A stretch of DNA of 64,000 nt from Triglochin maritima (Eukaryota; Streptophyta; Magnoliopsida; Alismatales; Juncaginaceae), in the NCBI GenBank assembly GCA_963682175.1, contig OY821781.1, positions 37,957,254 to 38,021,253 on the forward strand. Direction: 5' to 3'. Of this stretch, positions 11,101-22,062 are shown piece by piece. Within the stretch, counting starts at the first letter, position 1. Each line of letters begins with the position of its first letter. Below the pieces are notes generated by a model, which saw only the letters and a list, made by a program, of their open reading frames with translations, was not told the DNA's origin and did no database searches. The position numbers and the translations under genes were made by a program.

Positions 11101-14023
11101 AGCCGTCAAGCTAGAGTGGGACAGTGTAATTAAGCGTTGAGCAAGAGAGACTATTGTAAGAGACCGCATAGCACAGAACTCTGATGAAAATTTCCAAAGC
11201 TGAAATAAAGAGAATATTTTTTAACTTCTAGTGAGGATGCAGTTCAATTTAAATGAATAGAGCCTCTAAATGGTACCTCAAGAGTAGGACGTAAACCAGG
11301 GAATGTCAGCATCATAGAACCTCTATCTCCAAGTATACCAGAAGAAATGAATAGACCTTCAGGTTTCTGGATTTTCATATCATCAATCAACAACTTGTCT
11401 AGCTCCAAATCTACACCCCAAAAATGCAAAAAGGCTAGGCTGAACCGTATCCAATTTTCTTCTACTGTTTCCGATAGAAAATTTACAGCTCCTTGAGAGC
11501 TACAGGCATCCTTTGCTGATTGTTGATGAGAATCAACATTTTTCTTATCTTCATGAGATTTTGGAGTATCAGCAACCCTACCATTGATTGGTGCAGTGTC
11601 CTTATTTGCATGACATGGGGATGTCAAAGATGCAAGATCAAATTTAAGAGAAGCAATTCCAGGAAAAGGACAAAAGCATTTGATAGGATGCTTTGCTTTG
11701 TGAAAGCCTGAATGCAATGAAGCTTGCCTAGCTGGTCTATTTCCAGCTGCATCATGACTGAGACCAAGTGTGTTACTCAAATTTTGGATAGGTACTTCTG
11801 GTTTGTAACCTTGTAATAGAGAATCACCCGCATAACCACTTTGTGTGTTTATTCTTTCAGAGTTTCTAGCTGGTGGCACTCTAATATGAGAGTTTGTTGG
11901 ACTACTGTCATCCGTCACAGGTAAATGCAGTAATGAAGCAGATGTACTACCACCTAAAACATTACCTGTAACTGAATTGACATTGATGCCTCTACAGAAA
12001 GAATCAAATATAGAATAACTGGTAGTGCCCGTGACAACCCTATCTCGAGCACCTGTTTTTACATCCCACATGTACAAAGCAGTGTGTGAATCAGATAGTG
12101 CTGGAATATTTTGGCACAAGCAAGCAACATACCCTCTTGACCCATCCCAAACAACCTTAGATGGATAGCAGGGATGACCAGGAAACATCCTTTCTACCTT
12201 CAAGGTCTGGAGGGATACTAGAGCCACACAACCATCATCTCCAACTGACAGGAAGCAATCGCTCCAGGGGTGATCTGTCATAGGTGGAGTTAGGATAATT
12301 TGTCTAACAGGGGCCACATGATGGTGACATACCCATAGAACATTGCCACTATCCAAATCCCAAATACGGATTGTGCAGTCTAAGCCTCCAGACACCAACA
12401 ACCATTGACGAGTACGTCCATTTGGCATTGCTGTGATGCGGTGCGCTGCTAAACAAAGGACTGCATCCGAATGACCGAACAATGTCTGCTTGGTTATAAT
12501 TTCGCCAGCAGAATTTGGCTGCAGCAATGAATTCCAAAAATGCGTAACTTCTATGTGACCACTATAATAACCATAAATAACAGCATACGGGGCATAAGTA
12601 TCTTCAGAAAGTACCATCGACGATGATACATTTTGTTCATTTGTAATCTCAGTGGAGATTTCACTAGCCTGACCACTCTCATTTGTTGATGAAGCATCGA
12701 TTGCTTGCGCGGAAAAGCTATCCACTTCTCTCTCCCTTTCATCTGAACCCACCACAATTCCAGCATTCTCAACACAAGCATAATTATCGAACCCCCCTTC
12801 TCCAAGCAGCGTACTTGAGCAAAGACTTAAATGTGAATTCAACTCTCCTGATTCAAAGCACGAGTTATGATTTTGCACTGCAACCTCAGGACATGACCAC
12901 ACAGTGATACGAGGTCTCCATATAGCCGACCCTCGAACCTCAGAGCACACCGATTCCACACGGAGAACACACTTCTCCAAATTGCAGAAACCAACGTAAT
13001 TTCTCACATTGGCAAGTTCCGGAATCACAAACAGAGGTTCAAAGCACATCTCACCACCCACTTCCTTCCTCTCAAACCTCCCCGCAAACACCACCGCAAG
13101 TCCTCTACTATTCCAAACAACAACATTCCTTGCAACCCCATCCGCGAAATCTGACCCGTCAAAACCATCCTCGAGCACAACACACCCGTCAAACCCCACC
13201 TCATCCTCGCAACTCCAAAGCGGACTCCCCACCAAATCAATCTCACCAACAACCGCACCACTCAATGCCCACTTAAACACACATTTCCTCCTAAACACCG
13301 CCACCAAAACCCCCTTAAAAACCCCAACCGACACCACATTTTCTCCAACCGAACCCTCAAAACACACCATCTTCCCCTCACTTTCCTCTCCTCCAACCAT
13401 CGCGACATTCCCAACCGCGTCCCCCACAACAACCTCGTCCTCAACGACCGCCACAAACCGCAACTCCCTCAACCCTAATTCTCCCTCGAACACAACCCTA
13501 ACAACCCCCAACCCGTCCAAATCCACAACCAAAACCACCACCTTCAACCCCTCCCCACACCCGACGCACACCTCCTTCCTCCCAACCCCCACCCCCACCG
13601 CCGCAAACGGCATTCCGGTCCATTCCGGCAGATCCCTCCGTCTCCGGCACCGTCCACTCCCCCCACTCCAAACGCACATCACCCCATCCCTACAAACACT
13701 AAAAACCTCGAACCCCGTCGGGATCTGGACGGAGACGAGGGCGACGACGGCGGCGGCGTGGCCGGAGAGGATCGCCATCGGGAAAGGGTCCTGAAATCCA
13801 TTAGGGTTAGGGTTTGGGGAAGAGAAGAGGGGTATTTATAGGGGGGGGAGGTGAGATAATTTACCGGGGAGGTGAGGTTACCGACAGGGAGGGCCCACCA
13901 GAGGAGGGAGCCATCTGAAGAGGCGGTGAAAAGAGCGGAGTGAGAAGGGGAGAGGGCGGTGAGAGTTGGCTTGTGGTGAGGCGGAGATGCGGACCAGAGT
14001 GTGGCGATGGATCGGCACTTCAT
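5156..14023 (-). CDS. WDR7/rabconnectin-3-beta-like WD40 protein, 9 exons, 1433 aa
   Basis: Exons (minus strand) are 14023-13865, 13790-11277, 11199-11096, 11015-10946, 10126-9347, 8981-8779, 6466-6343, 5793-5590 and 5299-5156. Every junction is GT-AG and phases match, giving 4302 coding bases including TGA. The N-terminus MKCRSIATLWS, the central block around LFGHSDAVLCLAAH and IRIWDLDSGNVLWV (about residues 490-620), the LLISFWQDPSEHVRMAARSL helical segment and the C-terminal WD block GLVAFSEQGLVIRWWSLG (about 1319 onward) match the single-copy plant family of Arabidopsis At4g11270, as remembered. That family has nearly the same length (about 1450). Animal WDR7 pairs with DMXL/rabconnectin-3-alpha in V-ATPase assembly on endosomal membranes. 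The plant role is inferred by homology. MKCRS was chosen as start because the family begins there; an in-frame ATG lies six codons upstream. Intron 6 (2.3 kb) carries a MITE. The gene looks intact and functional. Confidence 0.93.
6554..7112. mobile_element. Tourist-like (PIF/Harbinger) MITE in WD40 intron 6
   Basis: A 559-bp AT-rich insert whose left end GGGTCCGTTTGGAT and right end (reverse complement GTGTCTGTTTGGCT) are inverted repeats. Further inside, both ends repeat gattcttg and gaattc words. The right flank is TAA; the left flank is tga, one base off the TWA duplication expected for this group. No coding capacity. The class is inferred from the TIR start and the 3-bp flank. A hAT or Mutator origin is less likely because no 8- or 9-bp duplication is seen. 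Confidence 0.65.
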
Positions 14024-14875
14024 TGGGAGAAAGAAGAACAAGTTACAGTTGGGAAGAAGAAGAAGAAATAAAAGGGGTGTTAGTTGGTGTTATACGGATA
14101 TTCGGGTCGGGTTTTAACCCGATTAACAAACTTAGAATTATGGCCGTCAAGTCCGATTAATAAAATATTCAATTCTAGATTAACTTGAAAATAAAGAAAT
14201 TTAGTAAAAAAAATAAAAAACATCCAACTCAGTCCAGAAAATGGGCTGGTTTATTTATGTTCAATTTATATTTAATTTTTGATATTTAGTAATACTAAAC
14301 AATAATACGTAGTAAGACTCTAAATTTTACCTCGATTAATTCACATGATAAACAACTCAAATGGTTTTTTAATCAAACGGCAATGGATGTCAACACCATT
14401 TATTTTCATTTATGATTAAATATTTACATTGTATAAAATAATAGAATCAATCTATTATCCAGCTCAAAGATTTAAAACAACACTACATTGACGCACTAAA
14501 GCACCCGATTTTATTTCGTGATTAAGCGTGCATAATAAGAATAATACTCCTTGCTAAATGCAAGGCTTTGACAAGTTTGGGCCCAATAAGCAGACAACCA
14601 TGGACTGCTTAACTCTCTTAAAAAGCTTTTGTATTCCATTGATTGAAGTGCTCAAAAGGTTATTTTTAATAATAATAATAATAATAATAATAAACTTTTA
14701 ACTGCTTCTTACAATCCTTTTCTTTTTTTCACTTTCTTCCTAGTATTAAATCCTTTATCTTGATATTGTGCTTCAACTTAATATCTCTTTGATCAAGAAG
14801 ATTATTAGCGAGGGAGTGCAAGGTGAGGACTTTACGACTTAACATTGTGAAATTTCAAATTTATCTTTAATATTG

Positions 14876-14939
14876 ACAACACTTAAATTTCAAATTGTTT
14901 TTCATAATTTTGAAAAACAATTTGAAATTTAAGTGTTGT
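14876..14939. repeat. Perfect 29-bp-arm hairpin with 6-nt loop
   Basis: 14876-14904 and 14911-14939 are perfect reverse complements (acaacacttaaatttc... / ...gaaatttaagtgttgt) around taattt. Weaker pairing extends the arms to roughly 14850 and 14966. It could be a small foldback MITE or a source of hairpin RNA. No target duplication is obvious. Confidence 0.9.
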
Positions 14940-16423
14940 AAATATCAAGGATAAATTTAAAATTTGACTAATTTTATTCCAATTTCTAAGTTAAGCAAGT
15001 TTAAGGATCTTAAGAGTAATATCACGTTCTCAATTGGATTCACAAGCAATTTTTTCATTAATTTTTATAAAAGTGATAGAATTTTAAATGCTAGTGGGAC
15101 CCACACGTTTGGAAGTCTGCCGGATCAATTACAGTAGTTCCCAAGTGTACAAAAATAAATGTCCAAAACTAAAGTGCGAATGTCTTAATATCAAGTTGGG
15201 TTTTTAAATCCGACGACAATGTCGGCTTGCTGATGCCCAGAGCAACTTGCCCCCAAATGGGCCGAAGTTCTAAAACTTAAAGTTTTAAAACTAGTATTTC
15301 CTAACTACTTTTATTAAAAATAATATCAAGTTAACTCTATTTGTGTTCTTTCTTAAAAAATAAAAATAAAAAGTTTTACCGCTTAGTCAAAATAGGAAAT
15401 TCATGGAAAAGTCCATTATGTTGGATTATTGAGTTTGAGCTATACCCATGAATAATTCGATTGAAGAAATCCGATGTTTTGAGATGAATATGATAACTAT
15501 TGCCCCACGTGTCATGTGTTCACCTCACTTTTAGTCTCACATTGGTGAATCTAACAAGTTGAAGGATGTTAATAAATATATTATTCACTTGACCATTTGT
15601 AGGTGGAACGAGAAGATGAGAGAATTCTCCACAGACGCGTGTGCGCGCCCGCCCGTCCCGTCCAGGGCGAGGCGAGACAAGCGTTTTGGGGGAAATTAGA
15701 GGCTTTAACCTCAAGGTGATGGGTGTATTTTTATTTTTGGACCTCATGTTAATTACTTTTTGCAATTAAGTCCTTGACGGTTACAAAATTAAATACATAT
15801 ATATATCACAGTCGGTTTCTTCCTGTACACACACGTTTTATTCTCATCCCCTCTCTACGAAAATCGTCCCTCTACGACGATTTCCAATCTCCGAATTCAG
15901 AGTTCTCCGGCGATCGATTCTTGCCAGGTTTCGTGTTGTTCTCGTGGTCCGTCGACTCAGGTGTGTGTCTGCTCGACGGTGAGACCGTTCTACCCTGGAA
16001 GAAAACCGGTAAACCATCAAACGCACTAGTATGTTGGTCGATATTTTCTCTGAGGCAAATCGTCTTCCGACGGCTCGGACTTTGAGGTCGTCTCTGATCA
16101 CTGTTCTTTTTTTGTTGTTTTCCTATACATGTTTTTGTACGTTGGTTTCATCTTGATCCTAATGGAATATTTATTCGACATATGTAACCCGCTATATTAC
16201 ATGATCATGTTTGTAATTGTATCAACACATTATGTCTCCATCGACGTTGTTTTTGTTAACTTTTCCAAGTTGACGTTGATCTCATGTTTAATTGTAAACA
16301 TGTATTGGTGCATTTCTTTGGCATCCATTTGATGCCAAAGAAGCTTCTCACATTTAAAAATGTGTCAAAATAAACAAAAAGTAAGCTAGGAGTAAAATAA
16401 AAATCGTTGTCATGATAGTCAAG

Positions 16424-16629
16424 ACGTGAAGATAATCATTTCAAATCTTAGATCTATAATTAATTAATATATAAAAAATTTAATTTACTAAACCTCACTT
16501 TGGATCTAGAGCCATAATTAAATCAATTAAAACTTCTTTTATTATTTGGAAAACGTGACACCATGTGATGAACACGAAAACGTCTCCCTTTACTTTTACT
16601 CAAAACAATCCATAAACCAACCTATATAT
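16424..16629 (+). promoter_or_regulatory. LEA14 promoter: ACGTG cores and TATA box
   Basis: ACGTG cores, the centre of abscisic-acid response elements, occur at 16424-16428 and 16553-16557, with a further ACGT near 16580. A TATA box, ctatatatc, lies at 16621-16629, about 115 bp before the ATG at 16743. Genes of the LEA14 group are often induced by drought, wounding or ABA. The sites fit that, but their use is inferred. Confidence 0.5.
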
Positions 16630-16742
16630 CACAAGAAACATTTGAAGTTGAAAACAATCTACAAGACAAGATCTATATATCAAACAACAACTCATTTAGG
16701 ATTTAGAGTCGTTGGAAAAGAAGAGAAAAGAAATCGACAAAA

Positions 16743-17334
16743 ATGTCGAGTTTGATTGGTAAGGTAAAGGAATTTATTACCGATAAGATTGCAGACATGG
16801 AGAAGCCTGAGGCTGATTTGAGCGATGTTTCGGTAAAAAACTTCAATCGTAGCTCAGCTACTTTCTTGAGCTTAATATCAATTTCCAACCCTTATAGTCA
16901 TTCGATCCCGATTTGCGAGATCTCTTTCTCTTTCAAGAGCGCAGGAAGGTAAGTACATCAACAAATATATAACTTGTATTAGTTGTGTATTTCACTGAAA
17001 TCGTTAGATGATGAGAGATTTAATTGATAAAATATGCAAGAAGTTCGTCAAAGTTTTGAAATTTTGTTTTTATGTATCGCTTAGGTTGATCGTATCAGGG
17101 AAGATGTCAGACCCAGGATCGATCGAGGCAAAAACAAAGACACAACTAGAGATCCCAATGATCGTGCCTCACGACTTTCTTTTGAGCATTTTGAAGGACA
17201 TTGGTAAGGATTGGGACATCGATTATGATTTAGAAGTCGGATTGATAGTCGATCTTCCTATTATCGGTAATTTCACAATACCTCTCAAGAAGACTGGCGA
17301 GGCGAAGCTCCCTACTCTATCAGACCTCTTCTAA
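16743..17334 (+). CDS. LEA14: LEA14-like (LEA_2, WHy domain) desiccation-related protein, intact copy
   Basis: Two exons, 16743-16948 and 17085-17334, are joined in phase 2 at a GGAAG|GTAAGT donor and a CGCTTAG acceptor, giving 151 residues. That is the same length as Arabidopsis LEA14 as remembered. The protein starts MSSLIGKVKEFITDKIADME, then has the SFNR/NFNR-type strand, NPYSHSIPICEISFSFKSAG, and in exon 2 IPMIVPHDF, DIGKDWDIDYDLEVGLIVD and a C-terminal SDLF. These are the beta-sandwich strands of the WHy/LEA_2 fold. No signal peptide or membrane segment is seen, so it is probably cytosolic. LEA14 proteins are linked to dehydration and stress tolerance; no enzyme activity is known. A polyadenylation signal AATAAA lies at 17415-17420. 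A broken paralogue lies downstream at 36982. Confidence 0.93.
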
Positions 17335-17604
17335 AAGGAATGTCTACTCTTGTAGTTTTTTTTTTAAATTTCGTTTCTTGTTCCTCTTGTACTTCAGAGT
17401 TTATTTATTTGAAAATAAAATTATCGTTACAAATAGTCATTGGAAAATAGCTTTTCCAAGAGTACTCCTTTGATGACTTGATGAAACCTCTTTGTTTTGT
17501 TTTGTTTTTAATTTTCAAAGAAATTGTTGCAAGTCATATATACGTCTACATCATATGTTTCTATAACTCTGATTGGTTTTAGAAAAACTGTATATGTATG
17601 TATG

Positions 17605-17647
<43 letters not shown>

Positions 17648-18107
17648 ACTCCTCAAATATTCTCTATTGCGTCGACAGGTGAAATTAAATGTATCCCAGA
17701 AGTCTTTGGGTGTGATTGGATAGCCCATTAGCTTTTTAAAGAAACCTCAACTTCGAACTGGTGTTACAGTAAAAATTTAAATTGTTGCCTGTTGTCGAGA
17801 ATGCAATCAAAAGAAATTACTTGCGTAGGATATGATGCCAAAAGGAGATCTATTGTATTGTCATTAGTGCCCGTGGCTTGAAACCCTGATTGATATTATA
17901 GAGAAAAATGGAGATATTTTGGAAAAATATGTCATTGTGTTTTTCTATAAAAAAATAAAAAATGTGTACATCTTCAAATTGAATGAACATAATTTTTCTA
18001 ATTAAATCACAACGACTTTGTGAAAATGACTTTGGATGATGTCAAATTAACTATAATTCCCAATTTTCTATGAATAACGTGCCATCACGTAGCTAACAAA
18101 AAGCCTC
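17335..18107. other. Former LEA14a-LEA14b intergenic region (cut-off promoter)
   Basis: This is the spacer between the intact LEA14 gene and the nested LTR block. It holds a (TA)n run at 17611-17642 and, close to the insertion point, an ACGTG core at 18077-18081 and cacgta near 18086. If the block is removed, these sites would lie a few tens of bases upstream of the TATA box of the second LEA14 copy (36898). This stretch was therefore probably its promoter. The functional link is inference. Confidence 0.6.
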
Positions 18108-18944
18108 TGTTACACCCCTGACCTTGTTCAGAGGGTTAATCCGGAAGGTTTAGCATGGGAAATGGGAGTGTGAACAGTGGTTGCGTGGAGAGTGATGGGT
18201 TGAGGAGTGTAGAGTGTTGTGGAAGAGAGAGAGAGGTTGTTGTTTGACTTGGGTTGAAGATGAAACGTTTTTCTTCTTTCTCCATTCATCTCTTCCATTT
18301 CATCACACCCCCTCACACGAGAGAGAGAGCTGCGACCCAGAGGAGGTGGACGTAGTTCCGGCGTGAGGCGCGTGCAGTTGTCGCGAGTGGAAGTCGTGCA
18401 GAGGTTGCGGTCGTGTGACGACGTCGAGCGAACTCTGGCGTACTCCGTCTTGCATTTGGGGTATGCATGTAATAACTTAAATCCTTGCTTTGCACTAATC
18501 ATGTTTTGGGCTTGATTAATGGTTGTTTAGGGAGGAATTAGAGTTGGTGAGATGGACGACTGAGATTGAGTGGTGTATAATTTTATATAAGGTCGGTTTT
18601 CTCTCTGTCTCACTTCTCACTCAACATTCTATTTCTCTCACACCCGTTTCTTCCTCAACCCATCTCTTCCTCAGTTGTTGGAGAGTCGCGGCGTGTGGAG
18701 GTCGACGAGTGCAGGAGCTGCGGTCGCGGTTGCCGGAGTTGCGGAGATCAGTGGCACAGTTGGATTTTCGCCGGGGATTTGGTTTCTTGAGGGAAAACTC
18801 GTTGTTGGATCTTCAAAGACTTCTTCAAGCCTTATAGGTATGTCAAGCTTTACTTTTATACTCACCTAAGTTAGTGTGAGTGTTTGAGTAGTCGACGGTA
18901 GGCCGAAAGACTCGTCGGAGGTTGTGCAACAGATTTCTGCACTG

Positions 18945-19400
18945 TAACGGTCGACCAGTGCATGTTTCGGTTGACTGGTTGTGTAGTGTAATCTCGGCGT
19001 TTATCTCTCGCACCGGCCGAACGATACCCTTGGGTGGTCTGGTGGTTTTCGGTCGAACCCGTCCCCTTTGTCGTTCGATCGAAGCACTGTTTTATGTCGG
19101 TTGGGGGTGTAGACCACAAAATGATCGACCGCCCTGAGATCTCGTTCGACCGATGACTTAGTTTAACTTAAAGTTTGTTCGACCTCTTTGTTGTTCGGTC
19201 GACCGGTATGATTTGTTCCAAGCCCGAATTTACTGCCTTTTTCCGGTCGACCGTTATTTATGTTGTTGTTCGACCGTTCGTGTTTTTGGTGCGTGATGTG
19301 GTTTTTACTGGTGGTTTTCGGTCGAATGGGTCCCCTTTGCCGTTCGAACGGTTGGTGGGTTTTTCGGTTGGGCCGGTCCTCTGGATGGGGGTTCAATCGA
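18945..19400 (+). repeat. CGGTCGACCG-type motif array in LTR-A2
   Basis: About ten loose copies of the 10-bp palindrome and one-base variants (cggtcgacca, cggtcgaacg, cgttcgaccg) are spread at irregular 15-60 bp intervals. The corresponding part of LTR-A3 carries a denser version. Confidence 0.8.
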
Positions 19401-19466
19401 CCGGTGTGGTGTTTTTTCTAACTGGTTCGATGCAGTTTGGTGTTGTTGTGGTGTTGTGGTACTAGC

Positions 19467-19619
19467 TTGAAGGCAACGGGTCCCCGACCTTTGATGGCAA
19501 CGGTGCGGACATTGTCGGCCTGAGAGTGGTTCGTCGGATCAGCTTTGAGGGCAACATGTCCCCGACCTTCAAGGGCAACAGTACGGACATTGCCGGCCTG
19601 ATAGTGATCCAAAGTTGTG
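19467..19619 (+). repeat. Two-copy 77-bp tandem repeat in LTR-A2
   Basis: 19467-19543 and 19544-19619 are imperfect tandem copies sharing gggcaac, tccccgacct, gcggacattg or acggacattg, and cggcctga. It lies between the palindrome array and the conserved ccatacggggtttcc block, the same position that holds an 11-unit array in LTR-A3. Confidence 0.85.
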
Positions 19620-20128
19620 TTATTGCCGAGGATGTTTCCGGCTGTGGTGCCTGAGGCACGTGTAAGGGTTAGGTGCGAGGACCCTTGAGACCCGTCACTG
19701 CTTTATGTCTGTTGAGGGTGGGAGAGAGAACCTGAGGCCCAGTGCGACGACAATAGTTGTTTACTGCATTTCATACCATGCATGCTTGTAGTTGTCTAAT
19801 TCATTTATGTGATAGAAGTTTGCCATACGGGGTTTCCTTATGGGAAACTCAGGCATAGTTCATGTTTTATTTCAAGTCGTGAGCGGCGCTAGGAGGTGGT
19901 GACTGAGGGGGAGCGTGTCTGGAGCTAGATCTTGTTTTCCCTTATTTTGAGGTTTTAGTGATTACATGTACATTTTCCTTTAGCTTTTGTTGTAATCACA
20001 CTCTTGAACTCTCGGATATATGTTATGTATATATGTTGGTGCACCGTTTGTCTGGATTTTTCCGTAATGTCCTCATGTTTGATTTTATGTTAAAATTTTA
20101 AATTTCTTCCGCTGTTGAGGATGTTACA

Positions 20129-20458
20129 ATGTCGGTTCAATAGATGCATCTTTTGTTTTGCTCACACAAGTGTGTGAAGTGTTGGCTGGTCGGTGGAGGT
20201 CGGAGACCTCGCCGACGTCGAGTTTGCAGTGAGTTAAACTCAGTTGGACTGAGTAGCTGTCGGCCAACGGTCGACCGGTTGTATTGTAATTGCCTGATCT
20301 TATCCAACATCGGTCGAATGACGCCTTGTGGCGGTCGACCGGTTGCGCGTTTGCTGGTGGATCAAAGGAGACTCTGGGAGTTTTTGGTCGGACTGGGTCC
20401 CTTAGCCGTTCGACCGTTGCTTCGTGGTTCGCTTGGACCAGCTGTTGACCTCCTAAAC
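20129..20458 (+). mobile_element. LTR-A5 segment 1 (interrupted family-A LTR)
   Basis: This is the middle part of a second family-A LTR, starting atgtc and carrying CGGTCGACCG motifs at about 20271 and 20334. It stops at taaac (20454-20458), where LTR-B1 is inserted, and resumes at 30338. Its other segments are 30338-30459, 34020-34538 and 36061-36882. Confidence 0.75.
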
Positions 20459-21105
20459 TGTAGGATTTCTAGTTTAATTGCACATATATATTTTCAAAAA
20501 TTTTATGCACAATAAGGATCAATTACAATTTTCTATGATTTATTTCATGCATGCATCGATTTGTTTCAATAACTAGTTTCAAAACTTTATTAAAACAAAC
20601 ATGGGCTCCGAATTTCATACCTAGAAGCTCTCTAAAACTTCTTGATGATCCGGAGACGTTGAGGACGTTTGTCGCTGCGCCGGATGCCCCCGAGTATTCA
20701 CCAAACTCTAAACAAGATCGGAGAGAGAAGAGGTAGCCTCTCAATCTCCAATAGGGTTTAGAATCTAACTACTAACCCCTCTTTAGTTCCCTTGAGAAGA
20801 AGATCTCTGAAAACTAAAACTAAACTCAAGAATTAATGGAAATTCGTGGAGAATTATGGAGAGAGAAGTTTGCACAATAAGATAATGAATTAATTAATGA
20901 GGTAATGAGACAAACTTGTATTTATAAGTTCTCTCCAAATTACCTATTCATGTGCAACCTCTAGCCCATGATTTCATGCAAACTTCCATCTAACCATCCA
21001 TTATTTGCTAACAAATAATCTTAGCCACGAATTAAATCAGTTATGGACCAATTCCATGCATGATCTAATTAATTCTTAAATTAATTCTGCATAAAACCGT
21101 CTGGC

Positions 21106-21354
21106 CGGTCGACCGTTTGGAGGTTCGGTCGATCGTTTAGACCAAGTTTCGGTCGACCGGTCGATATACTCGGTCGACCGTTCGTAACAAAACATTTCAT
21201 CGCAATGTTCGGTCGACGGACCGAAAATACTCGGTCGACCGAAAACGAACAGATGAAATTCCCTGTTACGATCGATACACATCCGGTCGACCGTGCAACA
21301 TTGCGGTCGACCGCGCAACATTCGGTCGACCGTTTACCGTTTAGCGGTCGAACC
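21106..21354 (-). repeat. CGGTCGACCG palindrome array in LTR-B1
   Basis: About nine copies of the palindrome or close variants (cggtcgatcg, cggtcgacgg, cggtcgaacc) lie within 250 bp with spacers of roughly 5-40 bp. Order and spacers correspond to those in LTR-B2 and LTR-B4, so the array is an inherited part of family B. Confidence 0.9.
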
Positions 21355-21714
21355 GTTTTTGCACAGTGCTGCAGACTTGTCAAATTTCGGTTTAACCCGT
21401 ACAAAATTTGACATTTCGGGATTAGTAGTAAGTTCACAACTTATATAACATATTATCCTATGTAATGATAAATCATTACACCCCATAATATTTACATCAC
21501 ATATGAATTTAATTTAGATTCTAATTATGTTATTAACCACAACATAATTTTGATTTTGCTTGTTCACCACATGTGTCATATTTTCTACATGAAACCTGAC
21601 ACACCTTATGAACTCAAAATTCACATTTCTTGTTTCTCAGTTTTGTGGTGTGACCTATGGGAGGATCTAAACTAAGTTGGCAGTGATATTAAGAGCTTAA
21701 TATCACAAGCTATA

Positions 21715-21806
21715 TGTTGAACGTTTTATTTAAAACCGCAAGTGCACGACCGCGATGAAGCGGTGGCAAGTACGGGTCGTCCTCAAGGAGGTGAGCAGCC
21801 TCTTGA
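21715..21806 (-). repeat. Remnant of the 3' LTR of the Athila-like element (left end)
   Basis: The first 92 bp (tgttgaacgttttatttaaa...) are nearly identical to 28142-28233, the start of the 1373-bp right LTR. Beyond this the two ends share nothing visible. 21807-22062 instead carries a ccgctaattagcgg palindrome and unrelated sequence, so most of this LTR appears deleted or replaced. Confidence 0.8.
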
Positions 21807-22062
21807 TTAGCGGTTCCAAACCGCTAATTAGCGGTCTGTTCTTCGGATCTGGCGCAGAAATTTGGGTGGAAGAGAGATCGCAAATAGAAACGCGTTTTCG
21901 TCTGCTGGAAAAACGCGTAGGGCAAGGGGAACACGCGTTATTAACAAGGGAAAGGGAAAATATCACATAGGCCTTCCAATTTTTTGCTTTTTATCTCTTT
22001 TTTTTCTTTTCTTTTTTCAACAAAACACTGATATGTACAAACAAATGGCTGGATGGATCACA

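Larger units (their letters stand above)
14024..16742. other. Shared upstream region of divergent WD40 and LEA14 genes
   Basis: 2.7 kb separate the two divergent start codons. It contains a (TAA)n run of about 24 bp near 14668-14691, a long hairpin at 14876-14939, and at 15780-16110 a less AT-rich stretch with an open frame of 103 codons (15774-16085). That frame's predicted protein resembles nothing I know; it could be an unrelated leader or a decayed gene. The LEA14 promoter occupies the right end. No other gene is supported. Confidence 0.7.
18108..20128 (+). mobile_element. LTR-A2, full-length family-A LTR (2.0 kb)
   Basis: It starts TGTTACACCCC and ends GAGGATGTTACA, LTR-like TG...CA termini. 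Its internal order matches LTR-A3 at 42739: a TATA-like stretch near 18576, ggtatgtcaagctt near 18836, gtcgacggtaggcc near 18891, an array of CGGTCGACCG-type motifs, then ccatacggggtttcc near 19816. The five bases before it are gcctc and after it atgtc, so it lacks its own matched duplication. Its left flank instead resembles the right flank of the A5 piece ending at 36882 (gtctc). This fits recombination between two family-A LTRs (see findings). No internal coding region is attached. Confidence 0.8.

Noticed and set aside
13009..13794. Plus-strand 261-residue Thr/Pro/Ser-rich frame
   Set aside because: It lies antisense to WD40 exon 2, whose codon pattern and family match explain the open frame.
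15774..16085. 103-codon frame upstream of LEA14
   Set aside because: No family resemblance, no clear splice partners, and a low-complexity promoter-like setting. It was kept only as a note.
18108..20128. Protein-coding gene in the GC-rich stretch
   Set aside because: The conserved order of words with two other TG...CA elements and the motif arrays identify it as an LTR. No frame is conserved between copies.
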